Source: Pedobacter jeongneungensis (GTDB taxonomy: Bacteria > Bacteroidota > Bacteroidia > Sphingobacteriales > Sphingobacteriaceae). From it: a stretch of 64,000 bases of DNA. The notes below the pieces were generated by a model, which searched no databases, was not told the origin of the DNA, and saw nothing but the letters and a program-made list of their open reading frames with translations. Both the position numbers and the translations under genes were made by a program. The DNA is taken from assembly GCF_000633455.1 (NCBI RefSeq), contig NZ_AYMG01000010.1, positions 186,001 to 250,000 on the forward strand, read 5' to 3'. Of this stretch, positions 32,494 through 39,788 are shown piece after piece. Every line of letters begins with the position of its first letter. Positions within the stretch are counted from its first letter, which is position 1.

Positions 32494-33135
32494 TTACTCT
32501 TTTATGATTTTCAATTTCCTGTTCAATATTTCATCGTTTAAAATGAACGGTTTTTCAACAGGGGTCATTAAATTTTCCAATTGGCTATTTTGAACAAATT
32601 CATACTGTTCTTTTACAAATTGACTAATATCTTCAATTAATAAAATATCATCTTTTGCAAAAGACCTGATAAAATTATCCCTTAATCCAATCTGGATGGC
32701 TCTTCTTTCTTGTTTTGCACCATAAGGATCGTGGTCCGGATCCCATTGCAACCTGATATTGGAATTTTCCAGTTCACCTCTCCATTGATCATGAGAAATA
32801 CCTTCTGTTTGATCGAATGAAGTATAAACTGCGTTTTGCAGGTAATTACGGAATGCAGAAATTTTAAGGTGAATTGCTAACGAAATCTCCTGACCTTCTT
32901 TAGTTCCCCAACCACTTCTGTACATCATCCATAAAAAATTGGGTTTTATCCAGGTCATTCTACTTAAACTGAACTCACCTCCAAAAAATTGGTTTTTGAC
33001 TGCAAACTCACCGATTTCTTTTCGGTAAGCCTGATAAACAATTATTTTTTCGTCATCATACTGGGCCATAATATGGCATCCTGATTTTGGCCATTCTAAT
33101 ATCTGTTCTTTATATTTTTTTACTGTTATTTTCAT
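32494..33135 (-). CDS. DUF4291 family protein
   Basis: 213 aa. 'VYQAYRKEIGEFAVKNQFFGG', 'FSLSRMTWIKPNFLWMMYRS', 'LQWDPDHDPYGAKQERRAIQIG' and 'IEDISQFVKEQ' are the well-conserved blocks of DUF4291. The biochemical role is unknown, but the family has been linked by gene neighbourhood to NAD+/ADP-ribose and RNA-repair systems. Conserved polar residues (Tyr-Arg, His-Asp, Asp-Pro-Asp-His) suggest an active site. It is 3 bases upstream of kptA, which supports an RNA/ADP-ribose role. Confidence 0.8.
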   Translation of the reverse strand: MKITVKKYKEQILEWPKSGCHIMAQYDDEKIIVYQAYRKEIGEFAVKNQFFGGEFSLSRMTWIKPNFLWMMYRSGWGTKEGQEISLAIHLKISAFRNYLQNAVYTSFDQTEGISHDQWRGELENSNIRLQWDPDHDPYGAKQERRAIQIGLRDNFIRSFAKDDILLIEDISQFVKEQYEFVQNSQLENLMTPVEKPFILNDEILNRKLKIIKE

Positions 33136-33160
33136 TTTATAATTCTATTAATAACTCATC

Positions 33161-33682
33161 TCATTGTTTCATGCGATTGAGTTTTTCTTCATAGAGCTGG
33201 TAATTTTCATCGTCGAAACAAACGAAGATTACCTTTTCTATTTTTTCTTTTTCAGCGAAATTATTTACCGTAGTAATGGCAATATCTGCTGCTTTATCCT
33301 TCGGGAAATGATAGATCCCCGTACTGATGTTTGGGAAAGCAATTACCTTAACATCGTTTTCTATAGCAAGGTTTAGGCTGTTCCTGTAACAATCGGCAAG
33401 CAAAGCCTCATTTTTTTCATTTTTTCCATTCCATACCGGCCCAACAGTATGGATCACATATTTAGCAGGCAAATTACCGGCAGTTGTAATTACTGCATTT
33501 CCGGTTTTACATTTCCCCTGTTTATCCCTGATTGCTATGCATGCTTCTAAAATTGCTTTGCCACCTTTTCTGTGGATGGCACCATCAACCCCTCCGCCAC
33601 CTAATAATGAACTATTTGCCGCATTAACAATGGCATCGGCATTAATTTCTGTTATATCGGCTTTGATTAATTCTAAAATCAT
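33161..33682 (-). CDS. Macrodomain ADP-ribose hydrolase/deacetylase (MacroD type)
   Basis: 173 aa, a single macrodomain. '[20 protein letters not shown]' followed by AIHRKGG (around residues 16-42) and '[17 protein letters not shown]' (around residues 121-137) are the ligand-binding loops of MacroD-type enzymes, with Asn and Asp in place. Members remove ADP-ribose from proteins or nucleic acids, deacetylate O-acetyl-ADP-ribose or process ADP-ribose phosphates. The gene has a four-base overlap with the preceding gene and is 25 bases upstream of DUF4291. Activity on KptA's product would close a metabolic loop. Confidence 0.92.
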   Translation of the reverse strand: MILELIKADITEINADAIVNAANSSLLGGGGVDGAIHRKGGKAILEACIAIRDKQGKCKTGNAVITTAGNLPAKYVIHTVGPVWNGKNEKNEALLADCYRNSLNLAIENDVKVIAFPNISTGIYHFPKDKAADIAITTVNNFAEKEKIEKVIFVCFDDENYQLYEEKLNRMKQ

Positions 33683-34092
33683 TTTTTAAACTTTTCTAAT
33701 TTGCTATTTAACGCCAGGTTTTCTGTTTTTGCAGATCGACTCGTGAAATAAACATTTACAATTTCTATTGTTCCTGAGATGTGATTATTAAAATCGTTTA
33801 ACTCCTCTGCAGGAATCCAAAGTTCATTATGTACTGTTCCACCAACATTTTGAACTTCGTAGTGCTTCAAATAGTCCTCATTTACATCAAAAGCAGTTAC
33901 AATGCCAATAAAGCCAGAAAATTCATCATTGGTATTCCATTCTAGTGCAATCTGTTCAGCATATTGCTGGTTCATTACCGGATAAAAAATAGGTTGCCAT
34001 GCTAATCTGGACGAAAAAGCTTTAAAGCCACTTTCAGCAATAAGCTCCATTTCCTTTAGTCCAACCGGCCTGAACAATGTTATTGTTTTCAT
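33679..34092 (-). CDS. Small protein of the ADP-ribosylation/crystallin-J1-annotated family
   Basis: 137 aa. Starts [20 protein letters not shown] and contains '[19 protein letters not shown]', '[18 protein letters not shown]' and '[20 protein letters not shown]'. Proteins of this kind are sometimes annotated as ADP-ribosylation/crystallin J1, but that name belongs to unrelated hydrolases and the real activity is not established. The conserved Arg, Trp, Asn and Glu positions suggest a ligand pocket. Four-base overlaps on both sides tie it to macrodomain and NADAR. Confidence 0.55.
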   Translation of the reverse strand: MKTITLFRPVGLKEMELIAESGFKAFSSRLAWQPIFYPVMNQQYAEQIALEWNTNDEFSGFIGIVTAFDVNEDYLKHYEVQNVGGTVHNELWIPAEELNDFNNHISGTIEIVNVYFTSRSAKTENLALNSKLEKFKK

Positions 34093-34640
34093 ATATTAAA
34101 CTTTATCTCATCCCTTACTTCCATCAATGCGAACCCCAATAGGTTTAAACCTTTCCACTTTTTAGGATTTAACGCATCCGAATTGTCTTCTGCCAAACCA
34201 ATCCCCCAAATTGCATCAACCGGACTGGCTTCTACCAGTATCTTACTTTTTGTTTGCAAGAGGAACGATTTCAATGCTTCATTTTGAGAAAACTTAAGCA
34301 GGTTTCCCTGTTTTACAATATCAAATTTGTGTGCGTCCCAATTTTCTATGTCAAAATTTTTGATCTGCCTGCCCAGATCTTTTACATCTTTCGGAGAATT
34401 TTTTGTTAATATTTTTTCAAAAATCTCCTGATCATTAAACAACAGCGCTTTTTGTGCCATCATGTAATGCTCTGCTGTTTGATAGGTGATGTTGTTTTCA
34501 ACAATTGAAGATGGCCACCATTGACTCATGCAGGTTTTAATAATCGATCCATCTTTGCTTCTTTGATGCCCCCAAAACATTAAAAAGTCAAATTCCTTTC
34601 CATCTATGGTTTTGAATAACCAGTTAATATCGTACTTCAT
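34089..34640 (-). CDS. NADAR-family ADP-ribosyl hydrolase (DUF1768/YbiA-like)
   Basis: 183 aa. 'FWGHQRSKDG' near residue 23, 'QWWPSSIVENNITYQTAEHY', 'MMAQKALLF', then 'WDAHKFDIVKQGNLLKFSQN' and 'SPVDAIWGIGL' are NADAR hallmarks. NADAR enzymes remove ADP-ribose from DNA guanine or cleave N-glycosidic bonds in related metabolites. Its place in this cluster fits removal of ADP-ribose modifications. Overlaps the downstream 137-aa gene by four bases. Confidence 0.85.
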   Translation of the reverse strand: MKYDINWLFKTIDGKEFDFLMFWGHQRSKDGSIIKTCMSQWWPSSIVENNITYQTAEHYMMAQKALLFNDQEIFEKILTKNSPKDVKDLGRQIKNFDIENWDAHKFDIVKQGNLLKFSQNEALKSFLLQTKSKILVEASPVDAIWGIGLAEDNSDALNPKKWKGLNLLGFALMEVRDEIKFNI

Positions 34641-34663
34641 GCCAATTGTCTTTAAACTAATTC

Positions 34664-35149
34664 TTACCTGCTTTCTACTAACTTTTTAAGCTTCGCAATT
34701 ACAGCAGCACTAAGCTCATCGAATGTATTGTATTGATCAATCCCTTTCCTTTTACAAACGATATCGATATTGCCTTTTCTCCAAAATCCATCCTCACAAC
34801 AAACCATTAACTTACCTGAATCGGCAAATAAGCCTAATTCCATCATCGAAATAGGTGATTTGGAATTACCTTCAAGGAACAACAAAATCACATCAGCATT
34901 TTCCATGGCATCCAGCTCCCAGTTAACCTGCTCACTAAATTGTGCATTTTCGATTGTCTGCGTCCAGGTATGGTCCCATGATGCTCTGCGCGGATTGAAA
35001 ACGATAACATTATTCAAAGTATCTTCATTATTTGCCCGATCGATAAACTTTTGCTGCCAATCGATCGAATTGCCCATATCAATGGTTCCAGCAAGAAACA
35101 CCGAAACATCGGATGGAGTAATAACCTGTGGGGGAAGTATCGTTTTCAT
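34664..35149 (-). CDS. Nucleoside 2-deoxyribosyltransferase-like protein
   Basis: 161 aa. 'VFLAGTIDMGNSIDWQQKFI' (glycine loop, residues 18-37), 'VFNPRRASWDHTWTQTIENA', 'QVNWELDAMENADVILLFL' and 'SPISMMELGLFADSGKL' (E of the catalytic pair, around residue 106) match the DRT-like hydrolase/transferase fold, which cleaves or exchanges N-glycosidic bonds of nucleosides or nucleotides. In this operon it may act on NAD or ADP-ribose derivatives or supply deoxyribose transfer; unproven. Seven bases from the PRPP-synthetase-like gene. Confidence 0.75.
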   Translation of the reverse strand: MKTILPPQVITPSDVSVFLAGTIDMGNSIDWQQKFIDRANNEDTLNNVIVFNPRRASWDHTWTQTIENAQFSEQVNWELDAMENADVILLFLEGNSKSPISMMELGLFADSGKLMVCCEDGFWRKGNIDIVCKRKGIDQYNTFDELSAAVIAKLKKLVESR

Positions 35150-35156
35150 CTTTATT

Positions 35157-35990
35157 TTATAAAATTTCAGCTAGTTTTATCTGCGTTACGCCAGCATGAT
35201 CAACTTCTTTGATAGAGTCGGTGGTAAAAATCTGTTCAAAATATTTGCCCAGTTCATCAAAGCCTTTGCTAAATATGCCATGACTAATGGCCAGATATAA
35301 TTTGCCTGCATTTTTAGCCTTTAATGCTTCGGCCAAACCAATAAATGTTCCGCCACCATCGCAGATATCGTCTACTATTAAACAATCGGCACCAGCCAGA
35401 TCATCACTATACACTTTAAACCCTGAAAGTTTTCCGGTTTTTACATCTCTGCTTTTTGAGCATTCTACAACTTCTGCACCTCCTAAAAATTCGGATACTT
35501 TATAAATTTTCTTTAAAGCCCCTCCATCAGGGGAAATGAGTTTTACATCTGTTCCAATTTTTGCGATTACCTGTTTTATAAATTCGTGGTTGGAAATGGT
35601 AACGCAGTTGTCAAGCAAGGCTGGGGTTACTTCGCTATGCGGATCGAAAACGGTAACACTTGCCAAAGCCATCGCATTAATGATGTCTGCATAAACTTTT
35701 ACAGATAAAGGCTCACCGGGAATCATTACCCTATCTTGCCTTGCTGCGGGAAAATAGGGTATAAAAAGATTGATTTCCTTTACGCCCATTCTTTTCAAAG
35801 CATCAACGGTAATGCAGATCAGGCCTAAATCATTAAAAGAATTTATCCGGTGTGTAATCGTAACCGGAAGGGCAGCATCAAAATTATTTGAAATTTTAAT
35901 ATGTGGTTCGCCACCTGCAAATAAGAAAGATTTGTATTCGATTAAGTTATTTTCGCCTAGCGGAGTAAAACTTGGATTTAGATTTAACAT
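35157..35990 (-). CDS. Ribose-phosphate pyrophosphokinase-like protein (possible Adps)
   Basis: 277 aa, shorter than housekeeping Prs (about 310 aa). Motifs: 'FAGGEPHIKI', 'PYFPAARQDRVM' (canonical PYxxYARQDR), 'VKVYADIINA', 'FDPHSEVTP' (canonical LDLHxxQ), 'LISPDGGALKK' and PRPP-type loop 'CLIVDDICDGGGTF'. It would transfer pyrophosphate from ATP to a ribose 5-phosphate group. In phage NARP1, a homologue (Adps) acts on ADP-ribose. The altered flexible-loop and ribose-loop residues (FDPHS, PAARQDR) agree with an altered substrate, though this is not proof. Directly downstream of an operator/promoter. Confidence 0.8.
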   Translation of the reverse strand: MLNLNPSFTPLGENNLIEYKSFLFAGGEPHIKISNNFDAALPVTITHRINSFNDLGLICITVDALKRMGVKEINLFIPYFPAARQDRVMIPGEPLSVKVYADIINAMALASVTVFDPHSEVTPALLDNCVTISNHEFIKQVIAKIGTDVKLISPDGGALKKIYKVSEFLGGAEVVECSKSRDVKTGKLSGFKVYSDDLAGADCLIVDDICDGGGTFIGLAEALKAKNAGKLYLAISHGIFSKGFDELGKYFEQIFTTDSIKEVDHAGVTQIKLAEIL

Positions 35991-35992
35991 AT

Positions 35993-36015
35993 ATTTGCGT
36001 ATTATTTACACAAAT
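35993..36015 (-). promoter_or_regulatory. NrtR-type operator 1, over the promoter of the PRPP-synthetase-like gene
   Basis: ATTTGCGTA-TTATT-TACACAAAT, a 9-5-9 palindrome starting three bases from the ATG. The reverse strand carries TATATTTG (36011-36018, TAnnTTTG) overlapping it, and TTTG 18 bases further upstream as the -33 element. An operator over the -7 element points to repression. Confidence 0.75.
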
Positions 36016-36045
36016 ATAAAAATGATTTTTAGAATCCAAAGAATA

Positions 36046-36068
36046 ATTTGTGTTTTTTTTACGCAAAC
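36046..36068 (-). promoter_or_regulatory. NrtR-type operator 2, over the 3' end of the regulator gene
   Basis: ATTTGTGTT-TTTTT-TACGCAAAC has the same 9-5-9 layout. It overlaps the last codons of the Nudix regulator, and a further TAnnTTTG (TAGGTTTG, complement of 36064-36071) lies over it. It may work with operator 1 (53 bases away, centre to centre), or come from a second promoter. Confidence 0.6.
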
Positions 36069-36751
36069 CTAATGTCAAACTGAAAATTTTCTTTTAAAAG
36101 CTGATTGTATTTCGACTTATCAAAGGTAAAAAGCTTGCCTGGCCTGCCGCTGGCACCTATTTTAACCACTTTATCAGTTTCTGTAACAATTCCAAAACTC
36201 AGGATTTTTTTCCTGAAATTTCTCCTGTCAATATCTCTCTCTAAAATGGAACAGTATAAATTTTCGAGGTCGGAAAAGAGAAATTCCTGATCTAAAAGAT
36301 CAAATCCGATGGGCTGATAAGTCAATTTACTTTTTAGGCGTTGATGTGCCAGATTCACCATTTCATTATGATCATAACCCAATTTCGGCACTTCGGCAAC
36401 TGGAAACCATTTGGCGTCTTTGGCATCAGTATCGGCCTTCAGTACAAAATTTTTAGGATTCACTAAGGCAAAATAAGCAACAGAAATCACCCTGAAACGT
36501 TCGTCGCGTTTAACATCATCACCAAAAGTGCCTAACTGTTCAAGGTAATTCACCGTGATACCAGCTTCTTCTTTAAGCTCACGTTCTACTGCTGTTAATA
36601 AAGGCTCGTCATCTAAAATAAACCCACCCGGCAACACCCACCGATCGGCCAGTTTACCAAAGCGCTGCTGAACAGCCAATACATAAAGCGTTCCCCTTTC
36701 GTAGCCAAAAACAATGGCATCAACAGCAATTTTGATATTTTGATTGATCAT
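36059..36751 (-). CDS. NrtR-type Nudix-wHTH transcriptional regulator
   Basis: 230 aa. Nudix domain at the N-terminus with an intact box GGFILDDEPLLTAVERELKE followed by EAG (residues around 42-65), then a winged-helix C-terminal region (around residues 150-225, 'RRNFRKKILSFGIV', 'GASGRPGKLFTFDKSKY'). NrtR proteins bind ADP-ribose or related metabolites and control NAD genes. Here the box residues are intact, so hydrolysis is not excluded. It is the first gene of the operon and has the same operator upstream of itself (36758-36780), which suggests autoregulation. Confidence 0.9.
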   Translation of the reverse strand: MINQNIKIAVDAIVFGYERGTLYVLAVQQRFGKLADRWVLPGGFILDDEPLLTAVERELKEEAGITVNYLEQLGTFGDDVKRDERFRVISVAYFALVNPKNFVLKADTDAKDAKWFPVAEVPKLGYDHNEMVNLAHQRLKSKLTYQPIGFDLLDQEFLFSDLENLYCSILERDIDRRNFRKKILSFGIVTETDKVVKIGASGRPGKLFTFDKSKYNQLLKENFQFDIRFA

Positions 36752-36757
36752 TTCCTA

Positions 36758-36780
36758 ATTTGTGTAAAAACAACACAAAG
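36758..36780 (-). promoter_or_regulatory. NrtR-type operator 3, upstream of the regulator
   Basis: ATTTGTGTA-AAAAC-AACACAAAG lies 7 bases from the start codon. On the reverse strand TAACTTTG (36776-36783) matches the -7 element and overlaps the right arm. The three operators share ATTTGYGTA half-sites, the best evidence of one regulator for the whole cluster. Confidence 0.75.
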
Positions 36781-36844
36781 TTAATAAATTTCTCAATCTC
36801 AAATCGAATATTAAGATATGGCATTTTCTGAATAAGATTACCTT

Positions 36845-38353
36845 TTATTTATTTGCCAGCGTAACCAAAATAACCCTTCCACCATCTTCTTTTGAAAGGA
36901 GCAGCTTTTTGCCATCGGTTAATTCGACCATAGTATTAACAGGCACCTCTTTATCTTCAGTTTTATCAACCATGGAAGTGAGCGTTTGATTAACGAAAAC
37001 CCATTTCCCTTCGTGAAAAGTAAAATAGCCAACCGGAATTTTCTGTTCGGCGGTTAACCGTTCATTCCTGATCACGTTCCGGTTAACATGCCACTGAAAC
37101 AAGTATTGATTGTTGTAAACCATTAACCTATGGTTTTCTGGTCGCCAAACCGTGGGTTGAAACTGATAATACAGATCTAAAACCGGTAATGTTCCTTGAT
37201 GGCTGGTACCACAAAAAGGACATTTGGGAATCGTGGTATTGTCAAAAACATACCATTTCTGATCACAATAGATATTACTGCATTGTTGCATCAGATCAGT
37301 GGTTTTTAACAGCGCAATTTCCCATTCTTCGGCGGTAGGCCGTTGCATTGGATTGTGCAAACCATCTATAAAAGCCTTATCAAACAATGCTTTAAGGTAT
37401 GGACCGGTGATGGTATATGGAATTTTATTTACATCTGCCCAATAAGTATCCCATTTAGAAATCTGGTTCATTTTAGGCCGGTTTGATAAATCGGCAGGGT
37501 GTTCGATAAATAAAGCTTTTTCGCCCATACTCAACAGGTCATCTTTTTCGGTATCGAGATCGTGTACTTTACCGCCTTTTAAGGGATGCCTGTGCAATAA
37601 ATACATATAAATTAAACAGGCTAATGCATGTAGATCGGTTAAGCGGTTGGGAAGTTTTCTTGAAGGATCAGTTTTATTGAGGTGTTTGGTAGCCAATACT
37701 TCTGGCGCAATAAAATCGGCCGTTCCGATTACCTCTGCCTGAAATAAGCCAGGGACAACCAAACCATCCAAATCGATCATGCAGGCCGAGCCGCTTGAAG
37801 GATCGATTAACACATTGTTATAAGATAAATCGGAATGCGACAAGCCCATTTGATGCATCTTTTTCACGCCCCTCGAAAGGTTAATGCCAATCTGAAAATA
37901 ATTTAACCACCTGCCCAGTTCTGTCTGATCCAAGCTTAAGGGAAACAGTTTATTACGGAATTTAGCCCCAGCAAACCATTTTCCATTCTTTTCTTCTCCT
38001 TTGATCAGATCGCTGGATGAATAACCTTTTGCAAAAAAGAACTTCGAATTGTAAATCGGGACAATAATCCCAATCCTGTCTCTGGTTTCTATGAGGTCGG
38101 TTGGCCAGCGGTATATTTCATTTAAATAATAATCTCCGGCCTCTTTGGATTGAATCTGATCTAAATACCTGGTTACAATCCTGGTTAAACGTTCTTTTTG
38201 GTTAAAATCCTGCTTTTCTTTAAAAATAGCCACCACATATTTCCGGTCGGGACTAAAATATACATTTTTAGCCGTTCCGCTTTTAGGGTCGCCATTATCA
38301 ACATATTGATAGATACGATCGGTTAGTATGGATTTTACGGTAATTATCGACAT
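36845..38353 (-). CDS. Ter-associated protein kinase with zinc ribbon
   Basis: 502 aa. Kinase core: catalytic loop 'HSDLSYNNVLIDP' (around residue 185), DLDG metal motif 'CMIDLDGLVVP', 'VIGTADFIAPEVLA' and 'LTDLHALACLIYMYLLHRHP'. A zinc-ribbon-type C-x4-C...C-P-x-C region ('CSNIYCDQKW', 'KCPFCGTS') lies around residues 350-380 and a beta-rich C-terminal domain follows. With the PP2C and TerY genes just upstream it forms the kinase-phosphatase-vWA triad of Ter stress systems. It would phosphorylate a partner on Ser/Thr. Confidence 0.85.
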   Translation of the reverse strand: MSIITVKSILTDRIYQYVDNGDPKSGTAKNVYFSPDRKYVVAIFKEKQDFNQKERLTRIVTRYLDQIQSKEAGDYYLNEIYRWPTDLIETRDRIGIIVPIYNSKFFFAKGYSSSDLIKGEEKNGKWFAGAKFRNKLFPLSLDQTELGRWLNYFQIGINLSRGVKKMHQMGLSHSDLSYNNVLIDPSSGSACMIDLDGLVVPGLFQAEVIGTADFIAPEVLATKHLNKTDPSRKLPNRLTDLHALACLIYMYLLHRHPLKGGKVHDLDTEKDDLLSMGEKALFIEHPADLSNRPKMNQISKWDTYWADVNKIPYTITGPYLKALFDKAFIDGLHNPMQRPTAEEWEIALLKTTDLMQQCSNIYCDQKWYVFDNTTIPKCPFCGTSHQGTLPVLDLYYQFQPTVWRPENHRLMVYNNQYLFQWHVNRNVIRNERLTAEQKIPVGYFTFHEGKWVFVNQTLTSMVDKTEDKEVPVNTMVELTDGKKLLLSKEDGGRVILVTLANK

Positions 38354-38361
38354 GATGCTTA

Positions 38362-39786
38362 TTAAAAAATGATGGCCAAAGTTCGATCGTCGTGGTTACC
38401 TGGACTCCAGAAATCCATCCATGCAGAAAGCTGATGAGCAATTTCCTGATTTGAGACATCGAAGCTTACCGCAGCACGATCTTCATTATTACCTTTTAAA
38501 TCATCAACAAATGTTTTCCAATTTTCCAGTTTTTCTAAATTGGCCTCTACCACAAACTTGGCGTCATAAATACCATCCGTCATGAGCATCAGGTAAGAGA
38601 AGTCATTAGTTAAGGTAAAACCAAAACGTGTGGGGAATTTTTCACTGCTAAAAATCTCTGGCATGGTAATAAACCTGGTTCCACCACCAAATTCGCCCAC
38701 ATCGAGCCAGTTCATTAGCTTAATTTCAGTTAAATCTTTGTTCAGCAATCCTATCGGACAATCGCCAACGCCAAAAGTTAAAATGGCATAACCGAAATCG
38801 AACTTTTTTAACAGCGCGAAAATCAGTGTTGAATGAAAATCTTTTATCGGGTGATTTATTTCTGCTGCAAAACCTTCAATTTGTTGATGGGCATAAAGGG
38901 CTGCTTTAGACAAGTTATTGTACACAAAATGGCTGATCGGCTGACTATCCCCTCCCTCTTGATGGTGATGCAATAAGATTTCGTCAAATTGTCTGAGGTT
39001 ATCGTCAGTTAAATTTTGTTCAAAATAATCAACAACCGCTTTGCAGGCAATTTTAGATCCCTGCCTGGCTAACTTGGCACTTCCGGCGCCATCTGCGACG
39101 CAAACTACACTCCAACCATTAGCCTCAAAATGTTTAAAGGCATAATCGTCTTCCCTAAAAGCCCCCACATTGGCATGGCTTCTCCCTCTTTTGGATGAAA
39201 CTACAATATGCTTGCTGCCCAATTTCTGAAAATCTTCTACCTGATCGGGCTTCCAATAGTGCTGCTCTTTCCAGGTTTTGTCTTTTTGATCATCGCTGGC
39301 AATATTTTTCCAAAGCGATTTGGGATCGGCATTGATTACTAAAGAGATCATTTTGGTGTTCGGTTCTGAATTTTCATCTTCACCGAAAACCTTAAATTTC
39401 ATTTTGACTTTAAAATCGCCGCTTTGGTTTGGGATACCTTCTATCAGTTTAAGATCCGGATTAAAATTTAAACCATATTGATCTAAATTATCAAATGCTA
39501 TAAAGCTGATCTCCATAAATTCTGGCTGGTTAAAATCCAATGCCTCCTGGTATGGTTTTGCAACTGTAGCATTCGGAATGATGAGTTGCTTTGCTAAAAT
39601 ATCCTCAATCCTTACTTTTAACTCCCAATTCTCCATGATAATTTTATGTTTTTCCATGATCAATTTTACGGCCTCAACATTAAATTCTTCGTGCATAAAC
39701 TGCTCAAAGAGTTTCTGTCTGTTTGCCGGGACCCGAACATTAAATCTTTTAAAAAGGTTTTCGATGTACATTCTGGTTTCGACCAT
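38362..39786 (-). CDS. PP2C-family protein phosphatase with N-terminal extension
   Basis: 474 aa. The C-terminal ~260 residues are the PP2C domain: 'VVCVADGAGSAKLARQGSKIA' (DGAG metal motif, around residue 224), 'ILTFGVGDCPIGLL', 'LMLMTDGIYDAKFV' and the last 'NHDDRTLAIIF' Asp pair. The first ~200 residues have no recognised domain. It opposes the kinase gene that follows it at 8 bases. Together they define a phospho-switch in the Ter system. Confidence 0.85.
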   Translation of the reverse strand: MVETRMYIENLFKRFNVRVPANRQKLFEQFMHEEFNVEAVKLIMEKHKIIMENWELKVRIEDILAKQLIIPNATVAKPYQEALDFNQPEFMEISFIAFDNLDQYGLNFNPDLKLIEGIPNQSGDFKVKMKFKVFGEDENSEPNTKMISLVINADPKSLWKNIASDDQKDKTWKEQHYWKPDQVEDFQKLGSKHIVVSSKRGRSHANVGAFREDDYAFKHFEANGWSVVCVADGAGSAKLARQGSKIACKAVVDYFEQNLTDDNLRQFDEILLHHHQEGGDSQPISHFVYNNLSKAALYAHQQIEGFAAEINHPIKDFHSTLIFALLKKFDFGYAILTFGVGDCPIGLLNKDLTEIKLMNWLDVGEFGGGTRFITMPEIFSSEKFPTRFGFTLTNDFSYLMLMTDGIYDAKFVVEANLEKLENWKTFVDDLKGNNEDRAAVSFDVSNQEIAHQLSAWMDFWSPGNHDDRTLAIIF

Positions 39787-39788
39787 GC

